Assembly: GCA_029204225.1 (NCBI GenBank)
Contig: CM055098.1
Span: 8,848,246-8,912,245, forward strand
From: Diphasiastrum complanatum
Lineage: Eukaryota; Streptophyta; Lycopodiopsida; Lycopodiales; Lycopodiaceae
Direction: 5' to 3'
DNA: 64,000 bases
Part shown: positions 25,791-36,842 of the stretch, piece after piece
Layout of the letters: each line of letters begins with the position of its first letter
Position numbering within the stretch: position 1 is the first letter of the stretch
Notes under the pieces: generated by a model
Told to the model about the DNA's origin: nothing
The model's database searches: none
What the model saw: only the letters and a program-made list of their open reading frames with translations
Program-made: the position numbers and the translations under genes

Positions 25791-25901
25791 TAATAGCACA
25801 TGGTTCCTTAATCCAAGCTGTAAATCTATCACTTAAGCATTCTATAATTGTACTGCTACCATGTATAAATATTCAATAGCGCTTTAGTGTAAAGATTGAT
25901 A

Positions 25902-26155
25902 GAAACCATGAATTAGATGATGAATCGATCAAACATTCAAGTAGAGTGCAACTATTTGATTTCTCTCTCTTTTCTTAGAGTATTGTTTCAAGAAGATGCA
26001 CATCTGAATGCACTCAGACTATACACATACTTTTGACTTAATTGAATCGTTTCTAGTAAACAAAATCATCATAATTTGTATCGTTCTTGTGACTTACAAT
26101 TAATGTTGATTGTAATGCTCTAGCTCTAACTTCCTTGATCTATTCACATTTTTGC
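25902..26155. repeat. Dispersed repeat, copy 1 (partner 44994-45305)
   Basis: Shares with 44994-45305 the words GATCAAACATT, CACATCTGAATGCACTCA, TCGTTTCTAGTAAA and TGATTGTAATGCTCTAGCT in the same order and orientation. Copy 2 has an extra stretch of about 60 bases. No gene. Because copy 2 directly follows a gypsy accessory ORF, it may be that family's 3' LTR or UTR. Confidence 0.7.
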
Positions 26156-26355
26156 ATCTTTAACGACTTTGTGTGTGTCTACGGAATCGATTGTATCAAT
26201 CTTTGTGACCTCAAAGATTGGGTCAAGTACAGCTTTCATCCACTTCTTCATAATAGCTCAAACCAAGAGACGTAGATTCATGCATCGAGGAATCCTTCCA
26301 CAACATTCCCGACACTCTTGTGTACAACATCATATTTTTTTTTGTCTCTTACCAT

Positions 26356-26990
26356 CTAATACTGTGGTGTCTGTTTAAGACCATAAAGTACTTTCTTCAA
26401 GCGACATACTTTATTCTCCTGTCCTTTCGCTACAAAGCCTTTAGATTGATCCATGAACACCTCTTCTTCTAACTCACCATTTAGAAAAGCAGAATTCACA
26501 TCCATCTGATGCAAAGGCCAACCAAAATGTGAAGCTAAAGCAACAAGTAGACGTAGAGTATTCCACTTACATACTGGCGCAAAGGTCTCCTCATAGTTGA
26601 TCCCTTTACTTTGTGCATACCCTTTGATCACCGGTCTTGCTTTGTGCTTTGCTATACTTCCACTGGTACTTAGTCCTATGTGTATACCCATTTACAACCA
26701 ATGGGTTTCTTGCTGACTGGTGGTTCCACTAAGTCCCATGTGCTATGCTTAGCAATTGACTCCATCTCCTCTCCCATGGCCTTGACCCAAATGTCATCAT
26801 CCTTCGCTTCAACATAAGTCGAAGGTTCTTTGCTTTGAATAATGCTAGATAAGAGAGCATAATTTGCTTCATACCTTTCAGGTTGTGTCTTCTCTCTTGT
26901 TGATCTTCGTAGCTCTTCCTAGCTAGATGATCCTAGAAAGTCATCCATGTCGCGTCTCTTCAACAATCTCTCAAATCACTTAGAAAGCTT
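26356..26990 (-). pseudogene. Ty1/copia reverse transcriptase, N-terminal part
   Basis: Minus strand from about 26900: EANYALLSSIIQSKEPSTYV, AMGEEMESIAKHSTWDLVE, then after a frameshift KARPVIKGYAQSKGINYEET, FGWPLHQMDVNSAFLNGEL and CRLKKVLYGLKQTPQ (26691-26356). The palm aspartate in QMDVNSAFLNG is kept; the YVDD half is missing, as the sequence stops resembling RT at about 26355. It lies downstream of the integrase, as expected for copia order. Confidence 0.88.
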
Positions 26991-26999
26991 TCTGTCAGG

Positions 27000-28094
27000 T
27001 CATCGGCTTCCTGGTAAAAATGTATCCCACGGTACATCTTTCTCCTTGTGTTTGTCACCTGCAACTTCTATCCTTCTCGCAAAAGATTTATCTCTACCTC
27101 TCCAACCTGTCTCTTGAGGTTGAGTAGTAGTGTCTTGAGATGTATCCTCGTGTCCATCACTAGGAAAGTCAATAAATGGATCATGATGAGGAGATATCCT
27201 CACTATACCATCTTTCCCACTGAATGTGTCTGTCTTCTCAGCATCCTCGTCTTCATACATCTTAGATTCATCAAAGATAACATCACGGTTGACATGTATT
27301 TTGTTCTCCGCTAGATCAAAACATCTATAGCCCTTCACACGATCATCATATCCTAGGAATAAACACTTGATAGCTTTCACATCAAGCTTATGTCTCTCTT
27401 CCTTAGGAATGTGCACAAAGGCCTTACATCCAAAGATTCGCAAGTGATTCACCTTTGGCTTCTTCTTCATGAATGCCTCCTCAGGTTTTATCTTTGGTAT
27501 GGCAATGGTGGGACATCTATTTTGAAGATAGATTGTTGTATTGCATGCTTCTGACCAAAAATCTTTTGGTAGTTTCATCTCAGCTAGCATAGATCTGGCA
27601 CTTTCCACAATCGTACGATTATTGCGCTCAGCTACACCATTGAGAGTAGGAGTATGAGTTTGCATAAGTTGTCTTTTGATCCCACATTGATCACAAAGAT
27701 CATTAAAGTCACTTATACTCACCTCCACTATCTGATCTTAGAACTTTGATCTTCCTACCTGTCTGATTTTCGAACCATGCTTTGAAGCTCTTGAATTTGT
27801 CAAATGCATCCGATCTCTTCTTCAAGAAGTAAATCCATTTCTTACGTGACATATCATCAATAAAGGTCATAAACTAGAAGGCTGTACCTAAGGACATAGT
27901 CCTCATAGGCCCGCATAAATCTATGTGGATCAAATCCAGGATGTTCTTTGCCCTAGTAACACCACCTTTATTGAACTTCTCTTGATGCTACTTCCCATAC
28001 ACACATGATTCGCACATCGACTTCAAGTGGTCTTCTATCGTAGGCAATCCTCTCACCATTTCCAATTTACTCATCAAACTGAGGCTTCCTAAGT
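27000..28094 (-). pseudogene. Ty1/copia integrase
   Basis: Zinc-binding end (MCESCVYGK), then the core with all three acidic residues visible: HIDLCGP, VLRSDSGGEY and NGVAERNNRTI. Then LPKDFWSEACNTTIYLQNR, HLRIFGCKAFVHIPKEER, GYRCFDLAENKIHVNRDVIF. The frame shifts just after GGEY (near 27728) and stops occur before it. The long C-terminal acidic tail (27350-27000) links to RT. It would insert cDNA into the genome in an intact copy. Confidence 0.88.
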
Positions 28095-28237
28095 TCAAGT
28101 GACCAAGCCTTTATGCCACATTTCAGTTTGCGATGGAATGGATGAGATAAGTCCATGTTGCCCCTTGATTGTAGCATTCAACTTGTACAATTTAGTGTTG
28201 GGCTCCCTTATACCATCCGCAATAACCTTGAACTTTT

Positions 28238-28388
28238 GGTTCACATTGTTAGAGAGTGTCAAGGCTATAGCCCTTGCACAACACTCTAGGAACATAAAGG
28301 GACGGGTAGCTCAGTGGCAGAGCACCCCACCGGAAGGGGGGAGGTCCTAGGTTCAATCCCTAGTCCGACCACACACACCAAGTGTAAA
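28238..28388 (+). mobile_element. tRNA-derived SINE-like insertion
   Basis: Inserted into the copia coding sequence and flanked by AACTTTT at 28231-28237 and 28389-28395 (target duplication). It contains a tRNA-like sequence at 28300-28371 with A box (TAGCTCAGTGGCAGAGC) and B box (GGTTCAATCCC) in plus orientation, followed by a CA-rich tail. Confidence 0.7.
28300..28371 (+). pseudogene. tRNA-like core of the SINE
   Basis: 72 bases folding as a cloverleaf: acceptor stem GGACGGG with TCCGACC (one A-A mismatch), perfect D stem GCTC/GAGC, a CCCCA/GGGGG anticodon stem with one mismatch, and T arm CTAGG-TTCAATC-CCTAG. Position 33 is C, not U, so the anticodon loop (CCGGAAG) is abnormal. I read it as a SINE head rather than a working tRNA gene. 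Confidence 0.65.
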
Positions 28389-28515
28389 AACTTTTCACAC
28401 ACATCCTTCACAAAGCAATGATCATGGGCAAATTCTACATTCAACTTTTGATCAGTAATGACACCAACAGAAAGTAGATTTTTCCTCAAATCTGGTACAT
28501 AAAGTACCTCCTTGA

Positions 28516-28738
28516 TCATCCTGCTTTTGCGAACGTTCCATTATCCAACACTTTCAAGCTATTGAACCAATCCTTGTTACCTATCATGTGTCTTGTGGCT
28601 TCCGAGTCAATGTACCACACTTGATCATCTTGATTAGATGACAATGCTGATATGAAGATGCTAGAGTCTTCAATCTCACCTTCGTCGACAAGCTTACCTA
28701 CCTGCTTTGGTTTCTCCTTGCTTGATTCCGCCAAGAAT
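28516..28738 (-). pseudogene. Ty1/copia protease region, active site altered
   Basis: The frame contains QVWYIDSEATRHMIGNKDWF, where the D-S-G active-site triplet of copia proteases reads D-S-E (GAA for GGA). The rest of the domain (SLKVLDNGTFAKAG) follows. Confidence 0.8.
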
Positions 28739-28740
28739 TT

Positions 28741-29510
28741 TCAACATTCGCTCTTCCAATGGCCCTTTTTATCACAATGGAAGCACTTGCCCTTCTTCTT
28801 GGACTTGCTGGAAGATCCCTCATCCTCCTGAGTCTTGGTGAATTGCTGCTTAGACTTCTTCTTGCCCTTGGCCTTGTCTTGTTTTTGGCATGTCGCAAGT
28901 GCCTGATCATCAGTGTTTTGACGTTTAGCTTTCACCATTTCTCGTCGTTGCTCTTCCTGCATCAAGATTTCTATGAGCTCGTCAAAGGTTGGCAATCTTT
29001 TTCTTGATGCTATTATGCTCACAAAATCTGATAGGGTTCTGCAATGCCACACAATGCATTGTGCACCAGCTCCACATCACGTATGCGCTCACCAATAGAA
29101 TGCAGTTCATCCCTCATTGTCTTGATTATGGTCATGTATGTCTGAATGTGCTCTCCTTGCTCCATGTAGACACTATTCAACTTTGACTTCAGATTCTTTA
29201 CGGATTTGACGTCTCGAACCGCTCCTTTAGCAATCTCATGCCTGTCTGGGTGTAACAACATCACAAATGTGGGTAATGATGTGATCTTTCACTGACAAGT
29301 TGATGAAGGTCAACTCTTTCCTCACCTTCTTATCGAACACTTTGATGTCCGCTTCATTTGGCGGTCTTCTCTCATCACCTGTGTTGACATCCCACACGTC
29401 CTTCTCCATCAGTATGTTTTTCATTTTGAATTTTCATACCGCATAGTTGGAAATCCTGTCCAATTTGCTACTTTCACTCAAAATGGACTCTCCCATGTTT
29501 GCCATCCCAA
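28741..29510 (-). pseudogene. Ty1/copia gag with zinc knuckle
   Basis: Starts about 29507 (MANMGESILSESSKLDRISN), with a TGA in place of the conserved Trp before KFKMKNILMEKDVWDVN. It continues through ELTFINLSVKDHI, SVKNLKSKLNSVYMEQGEHI and VELVHNALCGIAEPY (29264-29019), then frameshifts to TFDELIEILMQEEQR and a Lys-rich stretch to the CCHC knuckle CFHCDKKGHWKSEC (28785-28741). This is the normal order of a UBN2-type copia gag. With 26356-28738 it forms one minus-strand element; LTRs were not identified. Confidence 0.88.
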
Positions 29511-30060
29511 AACTGCTTGAAAATAGTATGCCGAGGCCAACTGTGATGTCATAAGTAGAAATAATGACCTGCACTGTTTCCCTTACCAGGCCACCCACTG
29601 CTTTTCCGCCAAATTGAAAGCCAAATCGGCGTCGCCTTCCGAAATGCACTCTGTCGCCAAGACCCAACTTCGTGCCAAATGTAATGGTGAAATCACTTTT
29701 GGCGGGCTCCGAACACTTTCTCCGCTGCAATCACTCTATTTTGCGGTACCGTACTTGCAGGTACAGTCTGTGTGCCCTTCGTTTGGAGTCCGTACCCTTC
29801 GTTTGGGTCAAAACGAATAAAGGCCCGGTAAAAATAAGGGATGTCTCAGCCTCTGTGAAATAAAAAAAATCCAATATATCCGATGAATTATTATCTATAT
29901 TATAAGTAGGCAATTTGATAAGAGATTTATCAGAAGGAGAAAGGGTATTGGTAGTTCTAGGGCCTATAAACGATGCCCTATTTTGTGCAGGATCAAAATC
30001 TGTACAATCATCTAAACTAACGCTCATATCAATAAAAAAGTTTCTGTAATTTTCCTCACT
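29511..30060. other. Junction region between copia 5' end and gypsy integrase
   Basis: 29520-29830 probably includes the copia 5' leader or LTR; CCCTTCGTTTGG occurs twice (about 29767 and 29788). A minus-strand frame 30207-29731 (158 codons) looks fairly protein-like in its middle (DPAQNRASFIGPRTTNTLSP), but its first third overlaps the plus-strand gypsy zinc-binding domain. I recognise no domain in it and do not call it a gene. Confidence 0.35.
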
Positions 30061-31113
30061 CATGAAGGTATTGGTGCAGGCCACTTCTCTTTTGAAACAA
30101 CTGCTAAGAAAATCCTCTTGGCCGGTTTTTGGTGGCCAACACTCTTTAATGATACGCATGATCACACTAAGGCTTGTGATGTCTTCCAATGCACAAAACG
30201 CTTTCAAAAGACCAACTACATGCCTTTACACCCTGTAACCACTGATCAAGCTTTCCAAAAATGGGAAATTGATTATGTCAGACCTATTAGTCCTGCTGCT
30301 CGACACACGCAATCTTGTTACATCATAGTAGCTACGGACTATTGCACCAAATGGGCTAAAGCAAGAGCTGTTCGCAATGCTGACGCTCGTTCTACCGCAA
30401 AATTTCTATATGAACAGGTTGTAGTTCGTTTCGGATGTCCTCTAGAGCTTATTAGTGATAGGGGTACACATTTCCTTAACTCTGTCATAGTAGATCTCCT
30501 TTCAAAAAATTTTGTGGTACCTTGCAAAAGTTTCCCATACTATCAACGATGCAATGGCCAGGCGGAATCCACCAATAAAATCCTATGTGGAATTCTCACC
30601 AAAACCATCGAATCCAGCCGATCTGATTGGGAACTCAAACCCCATGCTGCTCTCTGGGCTTATCGCACTACCCCGAAGCGAGCTACAGGCTTAACCCCTT
30701 TCCAACTAATCTATGGCCAAGAAGCCGTTATGGCTGTGGAATTCCATATCCCCTCCCTTAGACTGGCTCACCAGAATCTAGCAAATAGGTTATTCCATCT
30801 GGAGCAATTTTGTGAAACACGACAGATCAGCATCCATGCTCAACAAGTCCACAAACGATGACAAAAAGCATGGCATGATCGATCATTGAAACTTAGAGAC
30901 TTCCAGGTTGGAGAAAAGGTCCTGCTATACTAGGCCAAAGCCTTCAAAGACAAACTAAAATATTCTGGCCAAGGACCTTACGTTATTAAAAAAATCTTTG
31001 CCTCTGGATATGTACAACTCCAAACCTTTCAAGGTGATATCCTCGACACTGTGGTCAATGGGAGCCGACTGAGAAAGTACAACGAACCCTATTTTTATCT
31101 TGATATGTATTAG
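30061..31113 (+). pseudogene. Ty3/gypsy integrase
   Basis: HHCC zinc-binding part (HEGIGAGHFSF, then ACDVFQCTK), core with WEIDYVRPISP, ELISDRGTHFLN and NGQAESTNK (the three acidic residues present), LWAYRTTPKRATGLTPFQLI, and the C-terminal GPY/F-like part (SGQGPYVIKKIF, VVNGSRLRKYN). The 744-base stretch 30118-30861 is open. A stop at about 30860 and a Trp-to-TAG at about 30931 interrupt the C-terminal domain. RT and RNase H expected upstream are missing: the part before 30030 is unrelated. It is followed by an accessory ORF at 31615. Confidence 0.92.
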
Positions 31114-31614
31114 TTGTTTTCTTTCCTACTGTTTTTCTTTATATTTTTTATTGCATGCCTGCCATTTCGACAAAATTTTTGCTATGCTTTCTTGTTTAAA
31201 CCATCAAGATACTATCAGATCAGGTAAACCAACAATCTTCTCTGAGAAAACCACAAAAGCCATTAGTTTCAGAAGAATTGGTTCACACCATCTCAGATAG
31301 AATTCGCCTTACTCCTTTCTTACAGTGCATGATTCATTTTTGGCCTCCACGAATTCTGTCTCAGAGACAAAAAAAAATTAAAAATAAAAAAAGGTAGTTT
31401 TTTTCATCAGATATCCACTATCAGAATTGTAGACAATTCACTGGAGTTCAAAATGATTCCCACGATTGTGAAGTTGCGAATTCCTGTAAAAAAATCTATA
31501 TATAGACCTCCACCCTTTTCTCCACGAATACATTTTAGATTGCTGCTCTCGAGTTCATGCCAAAATTTGTCAAAATTTTCAAAATTCTCAGAGCAATCTA
31601 AAATCATTGCTATC
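31114..31614. other. Spacer between gypsy integrase and accessory ORF
   Basis: AT-rich, with no frame I can support. It ends directly before the ATG at 31615; the corresponding spacer at the 43-kb locus (43256-43434) is shorter but also ends with a C/T-rich tract and ATCATG. Confidence 0.5.
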
Positions 31615-33116
31615 ATGGCCTCCCGCGATTCCTCGCTCAGTCACCATAAACTCCGTCGTCCTTATTTAGGGGATATTTTTATTATCTGTATCAAAAAATT
31701 ACGCCGAGCAGCTCACCCTGGCCAAGGATATTCTCACAAGCTTTGGCTTTGATCTGACTCTTTTCGGGACCAGTAGAGCGAGAGCCTCATCCGAGCGGCC
31801 TACTCCACCTATTCGGATGAATTCCAAACTTTCAGGTTTACATCTAAGAATGGCAGCTATACCATCATCAACGTCTCTCATGGGGATCTCCAAAGCATTG
31901 GCTTTCCTAATCTCGGAGAGACAATCCATGGAGCTATGATGCCAAATACTTTACCAAGTTTCTGACAGAGGACGACAAAATTATTGCCCAAACCAACGAC
32001 GGGATCGCCATACGCCTCATCATGGATCCTCATCTATGGGCCGTCTCAGAAATCCTCTTCACCATGGTCGAAGTGCATACCGCCAAGATGGATCGCATGC
32101 CACCGAGCGATCTCTTCTCTTTGACCCTCACCATGGACGATCCCACTCAAAATTACAAGTGGGCCAAGAAGGTAGCAGAAAAGCTGTGCGGAGCTTTGAA
32201 AGCCAGAAAACCAACTACCAAATGTGGATATCTCCTCCACATGTTGGTCACCAAACAGTTGGGGTCTAGGGCGGCTGCTGCTATCAAGGAGCTGGATGAT
32301 CTCTATCCAAGCACAAAAAAGCGAGCCACCCTCCAACTGGTAGCAGAACCAGTCTCACCAGCCCCACCTACTAAGAAGCAAAAAGAGAAGGCGATCATCA
32401 CAGAAGCCGATGTCCCTCACGACATTCTATCCAGCGACATCGAGACGGAATATGCTAAATCCGGAGAGAGCCTTAAACCCTCTCAGGTCCCAAAGGAGGT
32501 CCTAGAGCAGTAGGCGACCTTACTTCACCAGGCCCAGCAATGCAGGCAAGCAGTAGCGGCAGCAGCAGGCAGCTCAGTGGCGGCAGGCACTTCGGGCTCT
32601 GATCGTATGGGCGTGGTTCCGTCCACACAGGCAACCTCCTCTCCCTCACTTGCTCTCACACTCCCACCACTATCCCCACCATTTACTGCCACCTCCACAC
32701 CATCACTAACTCTCAACACAGGCTTCACTTCCACAATTCCACAAAAGCCCTCACTTGTACAAATCTCCACCCTACTTGACTCCACAGTCAACGTAGATGA
32801 TTTTGCATTACAATTACTAACCGCACTTCCATCAACCGCCGTCACCACTAACCCAATCCACGCATCTCTGCCACGCAATATCTCCCCACCTCTTTCACCC
32901 ATCAATCCTCAATTACCTCCACCTGCCTTTCATACATCTCCATCTAACCCTGCTCTTGATTTTCTACCCTTTAACCCAATGCCGTATCCTAACTACACAT
33001 GCACCCTCCCTGACATTGGTCCTTGGGAGCAGTTACCCCTTGCAGCCCAAAAAGCGGGGGTTGGTGAATTTTTTCTTCAGTTCTTCATTTTCAAGTTTTC
33101 GTCAAAATCACCTTAA
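31615..33116 (+). CDS. Gypsy accessory ORF (broken), Pro-rich C-terminus
   Basis: Begins MASRDSSLSHHKLRRPYLGD. After frame changes near 31680-32020 it continues as 32022-32513 (HLWAVSEILFTMVEVHTAKM, NYKWAKKVAEKLCGALKARK, AAAAIKELDDLYPSTKKR), a stop, and then a Ser/Thr/Pro-rich stretch 32577-33116 (LTLPPLSPPFTATSTPSLTL). No known domain. It follows the integrase in the same sense, the position of envelope-like ORFs in some plant gypsy elements, but no convincing membrane segment is present. The start ATG context (TATCATGGCC) parallels 43435 (CATCATGTCT). Confidence 0.55.
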
Positions 33117-33189
33117 AAAAAAAAAACTCACCTAACCCTACCCACGCCAGCCCTAACCTAAGGATAAACCAAATAAAAAAAAAATTTGT

Positions 33190-33850
33190 CTCCCTAAGAA
33201 CTCGCAGAGGGCCCTGGGCCCTCCTGGCGATTCCATCTCGGAAGTTCCTGGCGATTTCTCCCCACACGTGCGAGTTCACATTCACATCTGAGCGATTTCC
33301 CCTGGCGAATTCACGTTAAGCGACTTCCCTGGCTGGTATGAATTTCCACGAATTCTCCCTGGCACCTGCGACTTCATCGCGAATTCTCCTTGCGAATCCC
33401 CTCCCCTCTCCCTCACGAATTGCCCTTCTCCTACGACCGCAAATCCGTGCCCTCCCTCGCGAATTCTCCTGCCCCCCTTCCCTCGTGAATCTACGCGATT
33501 TCTCCTCCCTTCATCTCACAAATTCTACCCCCACCCTCGCGATTTCTCCAAGAGTGCTGCCCTGCGAATTCACCCCCACCCCCCCTCGCGAATACCTCCC
33601 TCCTGCCTTTCCATCCCTCGCGAATACCCCGGCGAATACCACCCTCTAGTGAATCCCTCTCTGACGCGACCCCCTTTTTTCCCGGCGCCTTCCCTCTCTC
33701 CTCTCCCTATACCCTACACCCCCTCCCTTCGCAGCATACGGTTTTCCCCCCATTCCGGCTCCCCTCCCCTCCCTCTCTCTCGCGCAGATCTCTTACGCCT
33801 CTCTCTCCAGAATAGTCCACGGAATATTCTCTGCGAATATTCCTATAATA
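33190..33850. repeat. Degenerate GCGAATTC-type pyrimidine-rich repeat tract
   Basis: Dozens of variants of CGCGAATTCTCC, GCGAATACC or GCGATTTCTCC are strewn through a C/T-rich stretch. Any frame read here (for example 33338-33649) is compositionally driven. It follows the Pro-rich accessory ORF and precedes LTR-like DNA. Confidence 0.65.
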
Positions 33851-33899
33851 TTCCTTTCCATCCCTCTCCTTTGTGCTCCCCAAAGAAAAAAAAATTTAG

Positions 33900-34377
33900 C
33901 CGACAGTTTTCAAATTTCTTTTTATGGTTCCATGTATTTTGAGCACTCCAATGTTTCATGGAATCCAAAAAGTTATAGAATGAGATTTAATTTTTTTTTT
34001 TTTCTAACCCCCACTTTCCTAAGTTATAAATAATCTATTTTCCAAGTTCTCTTAAAACTTCCATAATTTTTTAGTGTGAGCTTGGATTTTAGTGGAGTAA
34101 AAACGAAAAGTCATTAGAAGGACAAGATGAACACCGAAAAGTTATTGAGATTTTGTAATTTTTTTTTAAAGACCCCTTTTCTTGAGTCAGATTTTACATG
34201 TTTTCATTAGAAAGCTCCATAATTTCTTCGTTTGAGCTCGGAATTCGACGCTGTAAAAAGCAAAGTTGCTCGTGGTGACAAATTGAACATAGCTGCTACT
34301 TCATTTTAAATTGTTACACTTTCCATTCACAACCACTTTATTCTTCGAGGACTCAAAATTTTTAAGTGGGTGGAGAA
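33900..34377 (+). other. LTR-like region with a terminal purine tract
   Basis: A diverged duplication of about 156 bases (CCATAATTTTTT near 34061 and CCATAATTTCTT near 34217, each followed by G/T-AGCTYGGA). At 34340-34377 TCGAGGACTCAAAATTTTT and AAGTGGGTGGAGAAG resemble the 3' end signal at 37350-37378, so one gypsy 3' terminus seems to lie here. No gene. Confidence 0.45.
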
Positions 34378-34462
34378 GTGCAATTTTACCAGCATGTAAA
34401 ATATCATTCTGAATAAATTTCAGACGGTGAATTCATAGTCCACAAGTCTTCACTAGTCATTA

Positions 34463-36074
34463 ATGATGGATCATTATAGTCAAAACATTCAATTTCCATC
34501 TATTGATGAAATACAATCTGAAATCGTACGTTACAGCCTTGTATTTGACGAACAACCAAGTTCAATCAATATTGATGATTGGTTGACTGAATTAGAAGCT
34601 TATTTTCGTCATCGCCATTATTCTAAAGAATATAAAGTCTATTTTGCTTTATTGTGCTTTCAAGGACAAGTTCGAGCATGATGGAATACTCAAGCACATT
34701 CAAACGCAAAGCTTTGGAGTCAATTCAAAATTGCTTGCATCGATAGTATTACCAGATTTTATGAGAAATCAATTGAATCTCTCAAAGAAACTACTTTTGT
34801 ACAACAATTTAATCAGCAATTCTTGGCATTGGTTCAGAAGACAAAATTTGAGTATAGAAAATGTTTGAACTACTACGTGGATTTCCTTCAAACGCCTATA
34901 AAGAATGTGCTTCAACCAACTCTTTCCAAATCCATTTATGTCGCTAGTTTTATGAAATTATGCGATATGATGGATCGTGCACTTGCTCTAGAGCATTTAT
35001 TTACAAACCATATCAATGAATGGTGGAAAGTCACTGCTCAACGGAAACCTTATTGTTACAACCAACGACTGTCTGAATACATTAGTCCTACCTTTGATGG
35101 AAGCATTCACTCCATTGATGTAGACAATTGAATAGAAGATTTGGATTATAACTTCTACTATAGTGGAGGTATTGGTGACAATGATATAGTTTTCTTTGCT
35201 TCATCGGGTTTCCAAGGACGTGTTCAGTCATGGTGGAATATCGTTCATGACTTTCTTCCTGAGACTGGTTAACTTTCAAAAGAGTTTGTAGACAGATCTT
35301 CAATCGATCTGACTTCATCCAATGGTGTTCTTTGGACCAGACAACTACAGTTGCTGAGTACAATAGAGAATTCCAACAAATGGTCCCAATATTCGACTAT
35401 GGAGAAGTATATCTTGTACAATGTTATATGTATATGGCTTACAACCTCAATATCGGAGCATTGTAGAAAACTATCTACAAACTACTTCTCTCCAGCCTGG
35501 GTTCCGATTAAGGAAAACTTTGGAATATGTTTTAAAGTATGAGCAACAAAAACAAAGGCTTAAGTTGGAAGTTGAAAGGAAAGAAGAACAATCCAGATGG
35601 CTTGAAGAAATAAAGATGCGGATTCAGAAAGTGAGTGTATACACTAAAGCATCAATGGATCGACAACCGCATGTGAATGAAAGGGAAGAAACTTCTGAAG
35701 ATGAAGATGATCCCATCAATGAGTCTGATGAGCAAAGTGATAACGACGAAGCGGATGAGCAAAGCGAGGACAGTGAGTCAGATGAGCAAAGCGACAACGA
35801 AAGTCAAGTCTCAGATCCAAATACAGTTGCAGGCAACAAAAGTCCAATTCAAGATTTTGATCAGGTTACAACAACAGATGGTGAAAATCAGGATTCAGAC
35901 GAAAGTCAAGATTCAGATCAAGATGTGAGTTTCACTTCGACCATCAAAGTCCGAAACTTGATCTACATCAATGCCTTAATCTGGTCAATGAACAAGCAAC
36001 TATGGATCGCCAGATTGAGAATATTGCTATGCCAAAGGAAGTCGATCAAGGTATTCACCAAACTTTCAGATTGA
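34463..36074 (+). pseudogene. Tandem gypsy-type gag domains plus acidic repeat tail
   Basis: First gag 34463-35131: IDDWLTELEAYFRHRHYSKE, YFALLCFQGQVRA, a Trp-to-TGA, then WN, and DMMDRALALEHLF. Second gag about 35131-35560: IVFFASSGFQGRVQSWWN, then (frame change) MVPIFDYGEVYLVQ, VYGLQPQYRSIVENYLQTTS, TLEYVLKYEQQKQRLKLE. The shared F-Q-G-[QR]-V-x-[AS]-W-W-N motif shows two capsid-like domains in succession. Then comes a charged coil and an acidic repeat region with SDEQSDNDEADEQSEDSESD. No knuckle, protease, RT or integrase follows. Gag makes particles; such an element would depend on others. Confidence 0.65.
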
Positions 36075-36842
36075 GGACTATATGACACCGATATTCCATG
36101 ATTTGGAATTGAGTGGTTATTATAAGGATCCGATCTACGAACCATGTCAAATTGATATGAGAGCTTTTGAGAATAATTCTATTTTTGACAATGATCTAAG
36201 GAAGTATGAGAGGTATTCAACATGGATACTGGTAGAAATGAAGAGATTTCATTAATCCATGGAAATTTTACTTGTATCAATACTTTGGATTATTGTTCAA
36301 CACCTCATGGATCCATTAGTCAAGAGCTTCACCCCTACGGATTCTCTAGAACTCAAATGTCATCATCTAATTCGCGTTTATATTTGGAAACTATGGACGT
36401 GAATAATGATTGGGAATGTTCTCTCAATCAATCAACACTCTATTGGAAACTGAATTTTAAATATGCCAGCATTCTATATCAGTTTCCTTGGAAAAGTTTG
36501 CATTGCTCGGTGGGTTCTAACAAAATAAATATTCAATTGAGTAATGTCAACAATGATTGTTTATCAATGGATATTTGGAACAATCAAACCATCAAATCAC
36601 TGGTTCAAATTTGGGTATTTTCACTATTTGGGATTGACGCTTCAACGATTTATATGGGCAATCGCAAATCTTATATTTCAAGACAAGAGTCCATTTTTGA
36701 GGTCAATCAGGTCAAATATTCACAAACACCTATGAACGAGGTATTGACCCAATTTGAAGAAATATATTTCGGTCAACAATATGCCCAGAATTATGTTTCA
36801 TCATACAACCGAGTTTCAATATTCATGCCGACTACTTCATAG
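36075..36842 (+). pseudogene. Uncharacterised ORF 3' of the gag domains
   Basis: After a frame change, IEDYMTPIFHDLELSGYYKD (about 36072) leads to a 206-codon frame from 36222 (MDTGRNEEISLIHGNFTCIN) to 36842. It is rich in Asn, Ser and Tyr, with Trp-rich patches (WECSLNQSTLYW). No domain recognised. It lies between gag and the terminal purine tract, where pol would be in a full element. Confidence 0.4.

Larger units (their letters stand above)
28095..28515 (-). pseudogene. Copia GAG-pre-integrase segment split by a SINE
   Basis: Minus-strand MIKEVLYVPDLRKNLLSVGV and HDHCFVKDVCEKF (28519-28396) and FKVIADGIREPNTKLYKLNA (28240-28170) are two neighbouring parts of one domain. Between them lie 151 bases of unrelated sequence (28238-28388) with a tRNA-like core. 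Confidence 0.85.

Noticed and set aside
28300-28371. Functional tRNA gene
   Set aside because: Position 33 is C rather than U, the acceptor and anticodon stems each have a mismatch, and it sits in a SINE-like insertion with target duplication.
29731-30207. 158-codon minus ORF
   Set aside because: First third is the antisense of a clear gypsy integrase zinc domain; the remainder has no recognised homology.
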